The position numbers were made by a program, and so were the translations under genes. The notes under the pieces are model-generated. The model was not told the origin of the DNA and ran no database searches. It saw nothing but the letters and a program-made list of their open reading frames with translations. This document shows, piece after piece, positions 24,720 to 36,160 of a stretch of DNA of 64,000 bases (its first letter is position 1; each line of letters starts with the position of its first letter). The DNA is taken from positions 1,423,001-1,487,000 of the forward strand of contig CAWZYM010000301.1 of the NCBI GenBank assembly GCA_963966185.1, in the 5' to 3' direction. The stretch is from Rhabditoides inermis (lineage: Eukaryota > Nematoda > Chromadorea > Rhabditida > Rhabditidae).

Positions 24720-24840
24720 CCTTTTTTTGAAAGTACTTGCGTAAAGAAATGAATTTCGTCTTGACCCAATGCAGCGAAAGCACATGCATAAAACGTTTAC
24801 AAACACTAGAGTGGGAGAGTGACAAAGATACCGTACCTAC
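24720..24840. mobile_element. Solo arm of the long-TIR MITE plus a copied saposin-gene fragment
   Basis: TTGAAAGTACTTGCGTAAAG and AAAGCACATGCATAAAA correspond to one terminal repeat of the element at 41904-42425. Directly after it, 24811-24838 (GAGTGACAAAGATACCGTAC) repeats the exon 2/intron 2 junction of the saposin genes. Confidence 0.5.
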
Positions 24841-25251
24841 CTTATGTTGCCGATGTTGCCATTGTTGTCACTTTAGGCAATATAGCTGTAACTCAGCTCA
24901 AAGTTGATTAATAGTCTCGTACTTGGGCTCGATTGAAAGATAGTGATGTCATCTACTCGACTGGAAATCTCTAAATTATCCATGGTTCGTATTCTCGTCA
25001 CAACTTTTTCTTTAATAATAAGAGTGTGCTCCGGAGTCTAACGCTTCAAGTTGTCGCAAATGTCTATTCATACCTCTACACTCGAGAAACAGAGAGAAAA
25101 CATCGTTATGAAAGAGTTTTTATAATGAAATTTATATTAAAAAAGTTAATAGTTTTAACTGTTTTCTGATCACGAGTGTGTAGTGTGGTTTACTTGTCTA
25201 ACCTTCTATCCGCTATTATCTGTATATCTGCACATGGGCATAGCACATATG

Positions 25252-25306
25252 CTTTATCTATCCTTCCTCAGATCAGGACGACCCGACTTTCAAGCCTATA
25301 AAAGGA
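25252..25306 (+). promoter_or_regulatory. GATA-like site and TATA box of paralogue B
   Basis: CTTTATCT at 25252-25259 and TATAAAAGGA at 25297-25306, the same spacing as paralogue A. The block CGACTTTCAAGCC before the TATA is shared exactly with paralogue A. Confidence 0.65.
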
Positions 25307-25407
25307 AACGAAATGATCAGATAACACAGCAGATTCACTCGCTAGCTTTTGAGTCAGTAGCATGTTTTTTCTCCTTTTTGCCACATTTTATTAATTGACT
25401 TGTTTAG

Positions 25408-26286
25408 ATGAAGCTCCTCCTCGCTCTTCTCGCGCTCGTCGCTGTCTCGGCCGCCGCCGTCGCTGTCAGTCAACTAATAAACTAATATTATGCATTCCGT
25501 TTTCAATTGCCTACTGTTTCAGCCGGAGGAGCGCAAGAGCCACATCCTGTGCGGAGCATGCGAGAAGCTGCTCACTCTCGTCAAGGAGGTACGGTATCTT
25601 TGTCACTCTCCCGCTCTTTCCACTCTCTGATGACGTCATTCCAGGACCTCGACAAGTTCGACAAGTGGGGACTCGACGAGCTCAAGGATGTAAGTAAACA
25701 ACAACAACGACAACAACAACAACAACAACAACAACAAATTACAATAATATTACGAATAACGAATTGTTGTAGATGATCAAGAGCAAGTGCGACGAGTGGA
25801 CTCTGAAGATCCAGTTCCTCGACAAGGTGAGCGGACACGGTAGAGGGAAGTGGCAGCTGCCTTCACACAATCCATGTACACAACTATACTCAATAAGCAT
25901 GTGTCGTATGTAGAGTAGAATACAAAGACAAAATACGAACTTTGGGCGGAATGGAGAAAGGTGTAGTGTCTTGTCCCCGGATGTTTTGCTCCCCTTTCGA
26001 AATCTGGGGCGGCGTAAGGTGAGTGACTCATGTCCATTCTAGATCTGCACCACTGACCTGGACGCTCTGGCGACCAACCTCTATGACCTGCTCGAGGATG
26101 TTGTGAGTCTCTCTCTCTCTCTCTCTATCTATATCTCTCTCTTTCTCTCTCTCTCTCTTCATATCCTCCTCCCTCTCTTCTTCTCACTCTTTCTCTCCTC
26201 ACGGATGTGATGTGTACTGTGTTTCTTTGCAGGACAAGGAGATCCACCCCCTCCAGAACTGCGAGAAGCTCCACATGTGCGCCTGA
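25408..26286 (+). CDS. Saposin-like secreted protein, paralogue B
   Basis: Six phase-0 exons (25408-25464, 25523-25588, 25645-25689, 25773-25826, 26043-26102, 26233-26286) encode 98 residues. The signal peptide is identical to paralogue A. The saposin B domain has the six Cys in standard order (LCGAC, KC, IC, NC, MC). It differs from A mainly in exon 4 (MIKSKCDEWTLKIQFLDK). TTGTTTAG lies directly before the ATG and about 100 bp lies between the TATA box and the ATG, which suggests a trans-spliced outron or a 5' UTR intron. AATAAA is at 26310-26315. Confidence 0.93.
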
Positions 26287-26829
26287 ATTCGAACACTAAC
26301 GACTATGTAAATAAATCAATGCATTACAATCACAGTGGCCTAGTTTGAAAAACAAGAAAAAACTAACAAAAAAAACTAAGAAGAAAAGACGAAGAAGAAA
26401 AAAACGCGGGAGAGCAGCTCAGTTTATTTAGCGTTTATCTCTTTCTTCGACCTCCGTAGGAGTCAAACATTCTTGCGAAATTCACCCAGCCCCTGTGGTG
26501 CCATCGCACGGAATTCACACCACCCAAAGCCACTCATCAGCGCATCCTTCCTCTGCTAATGTCGTCGTAGTCCAAAAAGCCTAGCTTGTTCTAGGACCCC
26601 TGATTCAACCATTTTTTCAAATAAAAAGCAGTGGGTTCAAATGAGAATGGATATCCAAGCCGAAAACGTTTTATTGCGATCTGGGGGAAAATATTCTCGC
26701 TCTCTATCTGTGTTAGCACGCGTTTTCGCACAGATATGATAACGTTTATGAAACCGATCAAAGGGTTGGCATTGAAATGACATTAACTTGCGATTTTAAA
26801 CAGTTTTTCTACGACGGAATTATTATTAC

Positions 26830-27243
26830 AACCAGCGCGGCAGCGCTGGTTGGTTTGTGTTAAGAATACCCGCGCGCTAGAATCCGCAGGAGGCGATTGA
26901 GAGAAAGGTCCCTTAGAATCTTCACGATAACAATGTGATGCTGATAGATGTTATCAGAATGTTGGAAAATGGTTTCATTTCGATTTTGGTATCGCCAGCT
27001 CTTCTCGGAAGCGAGATACGCGCGCGCGCCCCCTGAGGGGCAGGCAAGCCCCCGTTTACGAATAGTTTTCGGAGTAGGGGGTGGCGCGGTCTGGGTGCCA
27101 CCACACAGAGAGGATGCACTTTCTGATACACAGCGGGGAGTGCTCGTATCGCAAACGCCGCTTTGTTTTCTCGACGCACGGAAGTGTAGTGGTTAGTGAA
27201 CGCGCGGATTGATTCGCAAGGCTCTAGTTCGACTCCGCCTGTC
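26830..27243. repeat. Repeat-derived spacer with a tRNA-like segment
   Basis: Contains a small palindrome (ACCAGCGCGGCAGCGCTGGT, 26832-26851) and, at about 27172-27243, a tRNA-like stretch with GTGTAGTGGTTAGTG and TAGTTCGACTCC as A- and B-box analogues. No stable cloverleaf is evident. Confidence 0.4.
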
Positions 27244-27454
27244 GATAAAATGTTTTGCACATTATGATTTTACCCATATATGGCATAAGGTTCACAAATT
27301 TTCCAATAGCTTAATCTGAACTACTTTTTTGCTTATTTTACACAAGTTTAGAATCAGTACGATGGATAAACTTATTGTTTTGTTCATAAAAGTGGTTTTG
27401 TGGTACAATGGTTAATGTAAACAAATTTCGATGAAATACAATAAAAGCGCATTC

Positions 27455-27767
27455 ATTATCTTTTAAAAGAACTAGCGTAAGAGTATAGTTTGTGTTATTG
27501 TTTATTCGACGTACTGCTACAAAAGCTCATGCATTATTCTACTAATCGAAATAGTACACAAACCTGCTCGAATCGTTTAACCAGACACAGTCGATGTCCC
27601 AACGTCAATTTGGAGATGTAACATACTTGCTCTTCTACATTTCAATGCAGAAAGAGCAGGTTTGTTGACTATTTCGATTAATAGAATAATGCATGAGCTT
27701 TTGTTGCATTACGTCGAATAAACAATAACACAAACTCTACTCTTACGCTTGTTTTTTAAAAGATAAT
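27455..27767. mobile_element. MITE with about 120-bp terminal inverted repeats
   Basis: The left arm begins ATTATCTTTTAAAAGAACTA and runs through CTCATGCATTATTCTA to AAACCTGCTC. The right arm is its inverted repeat with about 90% identity. Only about 70 bp separates the arms. It is related to the element at 41904-42425 through ACAAAAGC.CATGCAT and AACCTGCTC. Confidence 0.8.
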
Positions 27768-27950
27768 ATTAATTGTGCCAGAAACAAGCATGAAACCGAG
27801 AGAAACAAATGATGAACGAATTTTCATAATGACATAAATATGTAAAATGTTTTAACTTTTTTTGAAGAAACACGTGTTTCTGATCAATTATGTGTAGTGT
27901 GGTTTGCTCGTCTAACCACTCAGTGATCACTTCCTAGATGGGAAGATGGG

Positions 27951-28035
27951 CTTTATCTTTTTAGATGCGCTTGTGCATGTACTTTATCTGCCAACAAAGA
28001 GATCAGAACGACCTGACAGACATTGCTATAAAAGG
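27951..28035 (+). promoter_or_regulatory. Two GATA-like sites and TATA box of paralogue C
   Basis: CTTTATCT occurs at 27951-27958 and 27982-27989, and TATAAAAGG at 28027-28035. Further upstream GTGTAGTGTGGTTT.CT.GTC (about 27892-27915) is shared with paralogue B (about 25178-25200). Confidence 0.65.
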
Positions 28036-28125
28036 CGACGAATTCATCAGTGATAAGACCTAATTTATAATTTCTCGTGTCAATCTCTTGCTTGTCTTCT
28101 TCTGATGCTATTTTTTTTCTTTTAG

Positions 28126-28976
28126 ATGAAGCTCCTCCTTTCTCTTTTCGCCCTCGTTGCGGTGTCGGCGGCCGCCGTCGCTGTGAGTTTCAAAGTAACA
28201 AAATAATACATTTTCTAATACCGAATATCTCAGCCGGTGGAGCGCAAGAACCACTTCCTGTGCGGAGCGTGCGAGAAGCTGCTCACTTTCGTCAAGGAGG
28301 TATGGTTTCTGTCAATTCATCATCTTATGTCTTATCTCTCTTCAACTCTACTACCTACATGACGTCATTGCAGGACCTGGACAAGCTCGATACGTGGGGA
28401 CTCGACGAGCTCAAGCAGGTAATAAACAAACAAACAGATAAACAAACAAACAACTGTTTGTTGTAGGTGATCAAGGACAAGTGCGAGAAGTGGACGATGC
28501 ACATCCAGTTCCTCGACAAGGTATCCTCTATACTATACCCATGAGCTTTTTTTCATTATACAAAAATAAGTTTATCGCCTCTATATTTAATAGAAGACGC
28601 AAGAAAATAAGTGATAAGTTTTACGATTGTGGTGAAAAATGTAAGAAAAGGACTACTATAAGATGAGCTACTGTACAACTGTACTCGACCTTTCTTTTTC
28701 CAGATTTGCACCACTGACCTGGACGCTCTGGCCACTGACCTCTACGACCTGATCGATGACGCTGTGAGCATCACGAATCTATATCTAACTCTATCATTAT
28801 ATTTATATATAATATATGTCTGTATCACTGTCTCTCTATCTGTTTTACTCTTTTCTGTCATGTTTTCTTGTACATAGTGTCTGATGGTGCCGTCGTGCAG
28901 GGTGTACAGTGTTCTCTTGCAGGACAAGGAGATCCACCCTCTCCAGAACTGCGAGAAGCTCCACTTCTGCGACTAA
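28126..28976 (+). CDS. Saposin-like secreted protein, paralogue C
   Basis: Six phase-0 exons (28126-28182, 28234-28299, 28374-28418, 28467-28520, 28704-28763, 28923-28976) encode 98 residues with signal peptide MKLLLSLFALVAVSAAAVA and six Cys (LCGAC, KC, IC, NC, FC). It is more diverged than A and B (TWGLDELKQ, KWTMHIQFLDK, ending HFCD). A strong acceptor-like tract (TTTTTTTTCTTTTAG) abuts the ATG about 90 bp after the TATA box, which looks like an outron with a spliced-leader acceptor. AATAAA at 28998-29003. Confidence 0.93.
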
Positions 28977-29454
28977 ACGCCGAGCGTTTCACAAACAAAT
29001 AAATGCTTTCAATCATTATTTTGAGTATGTTTGGTCAACCAATGTTTTTTAGTTCAGTTATTATTGTTTTTTTTGTTTCTAAGTGCTATTCAAAGATCTC
29101 AATTTAATATTCGGAAATATGGAAATGAACGCCGTAAGCCTCCCTTTGTAGACATATGTATGACTGTAAGAACTGAATTCTCGAATTGTGCAACAACAAA
29201 AAAGTTCAAGAAATCATTTTTGATGTTTTCACATTTTGATGACTGGTAAAAAAGAGCTTTATTCTTTATCAGAAACGTGTTTTATGGTAGTTAGCCTACA
29301 CTACATAGTTTCGTTTTACCAGCGTCATCAATATTTTCGCGCTAGTCAATGATTTCTTTATCACACGAGAGATAAGGCGAGAGTGGCATGTATGTGAAGT
29401 GGGAAACAAGCAAGCCAAGTGAAATGGGAAAAAAACGAGAAAACTGGAATGTGA

Positions 29455-29595
29455 TCAGAACTCGCACTCAATCACAAAAGGATCCTCATCGATTGTGACA
29501 AAGTGGAGAGACATGTCGTGTGTGGACTGAAAGGAATATGTGGTCAGTAACACGGCCGAATGTGGCCGATGTTGCCAAAGCCAAAAGAGAGAGAG

Positions 29596-29649
<54 letters not shown>

Positions 29650-30028
29650 AGAGACCCACCATGTATGTCTCCATTTGCTCTCTGACCTTGTCTCCATCCA
29701 CCCCTTCCTCCATCCACACTGCCAGGAATCCTCCTCCCCCTGCCCCGCACAACCACGAACAGTGAGACAGCGAGAGGGAACTATAAGGGGGTAGTGTTGT
29801 CAATATAAATGAACCACGAAGAAAGTTCTTTCGTACCGCTAATGTTCCGAAATCTACGTGTGTGGTGCGTTATGAGTTGTGATGAGAACAAATCAAAGTG
29901 AAATAGTGAGAGTCTACCTGAGATTCTCTCTGAGTCTCTTCACTCTGTCGGGTTCGCAGCCGGCAGCCAGGGCACACTTACACTCCATGTACGAGAGAAT
30001 CGAGCAGGGAGAGAGACGGCCTGCGAAG

Positions 30029-30071
<43 letters not shown>

Positions 30072-33000
30072 CTCTCTCTCTCCCCCCCCCCCTCTCCTCA
30101 CCCTGTTTCATATCCCTCGCCACTCCCCCCACTCCTCCTTGCAGTGTGCCGATCGCCCATGTCACGTCTTCCTCTGCCATCCACCATCCGCGGATCACTT
30201 CCTAAAGTAGCGGTCAGTCTCTTCAAAACTCCCTTCGATACTGACTTCGAATATACTGACCACACCTTAAACGATCCAGGTTTCTGGATGTCTTATAATG
30301 GATATAGAGACATACCTGTAGTAGATTCTTGGCGAGCCTCGTTCCTCCGGTGTAGATTAGACACAGTCGTGAGTGGATGGATGAGAGAGCGGCGGGAGAG
30401 AGGGAAATAGGGCGCACCTATGCATAATCTTGTTTTACAATTCTCCAACACATAATAACGTCTCTCTTTCTCTCTCACACATTATCGCCATAATCGAGAA
30501 CGGGATAATGTGCGTCACGAATGGTTTAACTGAATTTCACCATAACGCAACGTTGCGCGTAGACAATTCTATCCACTCACCTCCACTCCTTTTGACGTCA
30601 TCTGCGCCTCCTTCACACCAGGGTAGATTCCTCCGACCTAGAAATACAGGTTTGCTGTACAATAGAGGGATACTGTAATTGAAATAGCGTCTACAGTAGT
30701 AGCAACTCGGTCTACCGTACCTGATCCTGCCATCCTCCGCCAGTCGTCAGCAGTTGCTCCACAAACAGAACCTGAGGAGGAAAGATTTATCACAAACCAC
30801 TGATCTACATATTCCTCGTCTCCCTCTCTCTTCTCTACCTGATGTACGATCTCCTCCTTTGTCGCCTCCCTCCCCCTCATTCTCCATAGACACGCGAGGA
30901 GGCCAGCCGCCAGAATCGAAGACGTGCCCAAGCCTGCATTGCATCAATACGAGGTCGAACGAAAGCATCCAGGAATGTCTTACTCACCGGATCCATGCGG
31001 CAGTGAACTGTGGCAGCGAATCTCCAATCCATGTATCTCTTCTCCCCTCCAATCAGATAGCATGGAAGAAAGGGAGGGAGAGGGAGACTCCCCTCTCCTA
31101 TCTCCCACTCCAACGGCAACCAGACATGCACAGATGAGAGCGCCTGAACACTGACTACGTAGAGAGAGAGGGAGGGAGAGAGAGGGGGGAGAGGGAGAGA
31201 AAGAGAGAGGGAGGGAAAGGTAGAGTGGCATGGCCTACCAGGCAGCGTGGGTCTAGTGTGTCTCTCTTCCACCTCCGTCCATTTCTCCAGTTCGCACTCT
31301 CCATCTGACCACCGGATGTGGATGGAACGACGGCGAGAGAGGGCCACCGAACACGACAGAGGTTTCTGGAATAGGGCAGTTGAATGTTCATATAGTTGGA
31401 CATCTGTTGTACATGTAAATGTTTTCTTTCAATCTTTTACATGATGCGGTAATATTGTTTATAACGTCCCTGATTGCACAGATGCGGAATTGTTCTAAAT
31501 ATCGAAACGAGTCACTGTATTCAGTTACGTTTCACCACGCGTTTTCATACAATACAAACGTAGGAAAAATAATGACCGACGATGAAATGACATACACATC
31601 ATAAGATCATAAAGAGAAAACGAAGAAAACCCCTGACTCTGCCGTACTGATTGTGAGTGAGTACACTCACAAATACATCATAAAGAAGCAAAACAAGTTC
31701 AAAATACCCACCTCTCCATCGACCTTGACGGCCATATTGACGACTGTGGATACTTCTGTCTCGAGAGTGATGGGGGGAGTATCCAACCAGCCACCGAACA
31801 CATCCACTCTCCCTGCCAGATGGACAGAGACCCGAGAGGGGAGGGGGGATGAGAGGGAAGAGGGGGAGAGGAACTGGAAGGAGGGGTGAGAGGGGAGAGG
31901 GAGAGAGAGAGAGATAAGAGAGAGGGGGAAGAGAGAGATTCTCCTCACCGGTCTGCACATCTCCACCACACTCTTCTGTAGGATGAGCTGTGCCGCTGCC
32001 TCCAGGTGACGAGCTGTGAAATGACATCAAAACCTTACATCAAAACCAGACAATCACACTTACCTGCCCGAACCATGTGGAAGGGAGTGTGCATCCAATG
32101 ATGTCTCGTCTCTTCCAGAAGACAACGAACGCCGGAAGTGACGTCACCAGACTGAGAATGATCATTGTTCATGTGTTGTTCAAGAATAATCATTGTTCAT
32201 GTGTTGTTCAAGTGTAACTTATTTCGTGACACGTATATTTGTATATGCATCGTTGTCACCTTAATCTGGCTGAAGGCTTGCATGAATCTTGGATTTGCAG
32301 CAGGTCCCATGCGGAGTCCGCCCTGTGCGCCACTCCACTCACACAACAGAGAGGCGAAGGCGGTGAGAGAACGGGGAAGGAGGGGCGAGGGGAGGGAGGG
32401 GCAGGCTGGAAAGGGGGGGGGGGGTAACATACTAGCAGAAACCATTCTAGATAAATATACAGTATATGGTTGTTTGATTGTTATGTACTTCACTTCGTAA
32501 GAGCAAGAAACGTAATCATCTTGTGATTGTGACTCACACTGTTCAATATCCATCCACAAATCGATTGCGCGATTCATAGCTACCGCCGTGCGGATCTGAA
32601 AGCCGAGATCGATCAAGTCTGAGTTCACCACAGTAGTTTGTGGAGCAAACGGCAACTTGGACGTGAATGATAACGAGATAACGTGTCCACGTTTTAAGAT
32701 TTTTTAGACACAGTTCGTAAGATATGTGCCACAAACCGTCGTGGAAATCAAATTTATGAGTTCACTGAAAGTCAAAGTGTGGAGTTATTTGACAATTTGA
32801 CCGAACGACCCTGGGTTTTGTCAAATCGAAAGCACAGATGGTGGACGAAACCGGGCCAGCCATTTCAAAATCGTATCAATCAATTTGTGTCTATTTTTGT
32901 CCAATTATTATTGTAGCGTTTTTTCCAACTTACCAGGGGCATGATCGGCCTTCGCTTTTCGATGTTTTGCCTCAGTTTTCGGGCGAGAGCGAGAAGGAAA

Positions 33001-36000
33001 GAAGTGCTGAAAGGAGTATATATGGAAACGTGTAAATGTCTTTTCATTTATAATATTCTTTTTCAATAGTTTTAAATGATATTATCTTCAGTTTCAAATG
33101 TTTTTACATCATATATTCTGTGTCTTCCAGATATAATTTTCCACGTCGTCTTTCGAATTCAATCCGTTCCCATTCTAATTGCTTTTGAAAATTGAATTAC
33201 CTACTAATTAGTGTTTGAATTGACATAATGATTCCGTGTCTATCATCTATTGCATTACGACGCACAATTTTCGTTTCATACTTAGAATTCGCGAATTATT
33301 CCGTTATACGTCGCATTTTCAATTTCAGTCAATTTATAGCAGACATCTACCTATGAGTGAGGAAACTATGTGTAAGTTTATTGTCTTTCTCGAGTAATTT
33401 ATGGTATGTTGTGTACATAGATGGTGTTCGCAATTATATTGTCGGAAATATAACGTATGAGGAATGTCGAAACGAATGGGTCCTCGCTCACTACTGGTTA
33501 AAATATTTGTTTGAATTGATAAACGTAAGTATAAAGTATTTTAATTGATGCAACTAGTCAAAGTTTCACTTACTTGTTTCAGTTACTGTGCTCTTTTCTT
33601 GCAATTTCTGTTGTGATTGCGAGTATTACAAAATACTGGAAATACATTAATGTTTTGCACAACAATTTGAAAATAACTGTGTTCATATTCTATTTTAGCG
33701 TTAGTGAATACGCATTTGGCACAGCTATTTCTATGGTATAAATCTAGCGGCAGCATAAATAACCGTAACAGTGTTTAGGTTCAATCTTTCTACACAGCAT
33801 TAACGACTTCGGAAGAAAACGCGTGTGATGTGATGCATACACCAGAAAGTGAAATTAGAACTTGCATAGCCAATCGATAATTATACAGTTTGTGCGGTGA
33901 TGCTTGCCCCTCTCACACAAGCCACTTTCGTATTGGTGATGTTTCCCGCTATTGTTGTTTTCGAGAGAATACTTGCCACATGTTACTGGAAATCATATGA
34001 AAACGGCCACAGACTTACGGGCATTGCTATCATTGTGTTTACTGTGAGACGCATTCATATCTTTCAAGTTCAATTATGTTTGATAGGTTCTTCTTTCCAC
34101 TGTCCCCACTATATGGAATACGATAGTCACTATCGAACAGCAAGAGCTCAAACAATTTTGCACCAGCGTCTCTATGAGATCACGTAGTGTACTGTATTTA
34201 TTCATTGTGAGTTGCCTTTGTGTTAGAATAGATAGATATAGGATGTTTCAACAGAATTTCTTCTTCCTTGATATAATTATGTTATTCGTTATTCTAGCGC
34301 TGTACATTTTCAACAGAAGACTTGCCAAACGGTAAGCGAGCATGCAATATTCCAAGGAAAATTTCACGAATTTACAACATGCATCATATTGTAGACGGAC
34401 CTTCAACCTCTCATCTGGTTATCAAGTGCAAGAAAACGTTGCTATCACCAGGATACTCTGCCAGTTCCTTCTCTTCCACTGTACAGTCTGGATATACTAC
34501 ATAACTATGATGCAACTGACGGCTGGAATCAAAAGAACTTCTCCACTCATAGCTATGACTTTGCCAATGATAATATATGTGAGTCTTTTTCCTCACAAAT
34601 TTCACTTAGTAATGTTATAGGTCGTCCCATATTACCTCTGGATTGCTCCATTAATATTAATGATACAATTGAGAAAAATGCGGAGTAATAAGATTTGCGA
34701 AGTATTTTCATCAAAACAAACGGGCGCCACCGTATTTTAAGACTGTGTTTAGGTGCGCACGATTGAGTGTGTTTCGTCCACTGCCGTTGCTAAGAAAGAG
34801 ACTGACAGATATTTCACGATCCTACAACAGCAATGGGAATAATAAAACTCACAACTACACAGCTATTTTTCTCTCCCGATAAATTGTGATTGCATTTATC
34901 AAATCGCCCACGTAATTGAAGACTAGGACACGATATTGGAAAGAGATCGGACAACTCATCAACAATTGTTGATCTGAAGGGAGTCCTCTTCTGACCTCTT
35001 CTCGTGCCACGTGCTTCCGTCGTCGATGGGTGGATGGCTGCGTGAGGGGGGATCGCCTGCCTTCCCTCCCCAACAGTGTCTCTCTCGGAACAGCGAGAGA
35101 CAAGCGGGAGACGCTGTCCAGTAGTCGAACAGCGACAGTGACACCAACTCTAGAAGACTCATTATTCGTTTCCAAATTCCCACCACGGGATCACATTGTT
35201 GAAAATGTACAAATGTTGCGTATATGACATATATGAGACGTGCGACGTGTCATTGTTATCACATCCACGCATTCACTGCAAATCACAAATCTGTCATAAT
35301 GATCTACTTGATTCGAAATGAATATTCTGATATTCTTATATTTTGTATGAGTGTTATGTAGAGTATGTATGTCTGACCTGCCTTGGTTCTGCTTCCTCCG
35401 AGTCTCCTGTGAATCTCCCTCCTCGCAGCTCGCAACAGACCAAGGTTCGTCTCCGTCTTCTCACAACCTATCCTGGAAACGTGTTGTGATGTTGTGAATA
35501 CGATTTTTAAATTCAGTACTTTCAAACTTTCTCACCTGGTCTCCATAAACTCTTCCCTCTCCATACACGTCGCGAGAACGAGATCGAAGAAGACCGAGAG
35601 CTGAAATACTTTCCTCATATCTCCCTCCCTCTCTCTCTGATTCCCTCCCTCTCTCTCTCTAATTCCCTCCCTCTCTCTCTCTAATTCCCTCCTTCTCTCT
35701 CTAATTCCCTCTCTCTCTCTCTAATTCCCTCCCTCTTTCTCTCTCTAATTCCCTCCCTCTTTCTCTCTCTAATTCCCTCCCTCTCTCTCTCTTATTTCCT
35801 CCCTCTCTCTCTCTCATTCTCTCCCTCTCTCTCTATTTCCCTCCCTCTCTCTCTCTAATTCCCCACCTCTCTCTCTAATTCCCTCCCTCTCTCTCTAATC
35901 CCCTCCCTCTCTCTCTAATTCCCTCCCTCTCTCTCCCTCTCTCTCTATTTCTCTCTCTCTCTCTCTCTCTAATCCCCTCCCTCTCTCTCTAATCCCCTCC

Positions 36001-36129
36001 CTCTCTCTCTAATTCCCTCCCTCTCTCTCCCTCTCTCTCTATTTCTCTCTCTCTCTCTCTCTCTAATCCCCTCCCTCTCTCTCTAATCCCCTCCCTCTCT
36101 CTCTAATTCCCTCCCTCTCTCTCCCTCTC

Positions 36130-36160
<31 letters not shown>

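Noticed and set aside
34855..34935. Terminal FCSK exon reading VFNYVGDLINAITIYRE
   Set aside because: It does not match the fucokinase sequence at that place, and its frame cannot be connected to the preceding exon.
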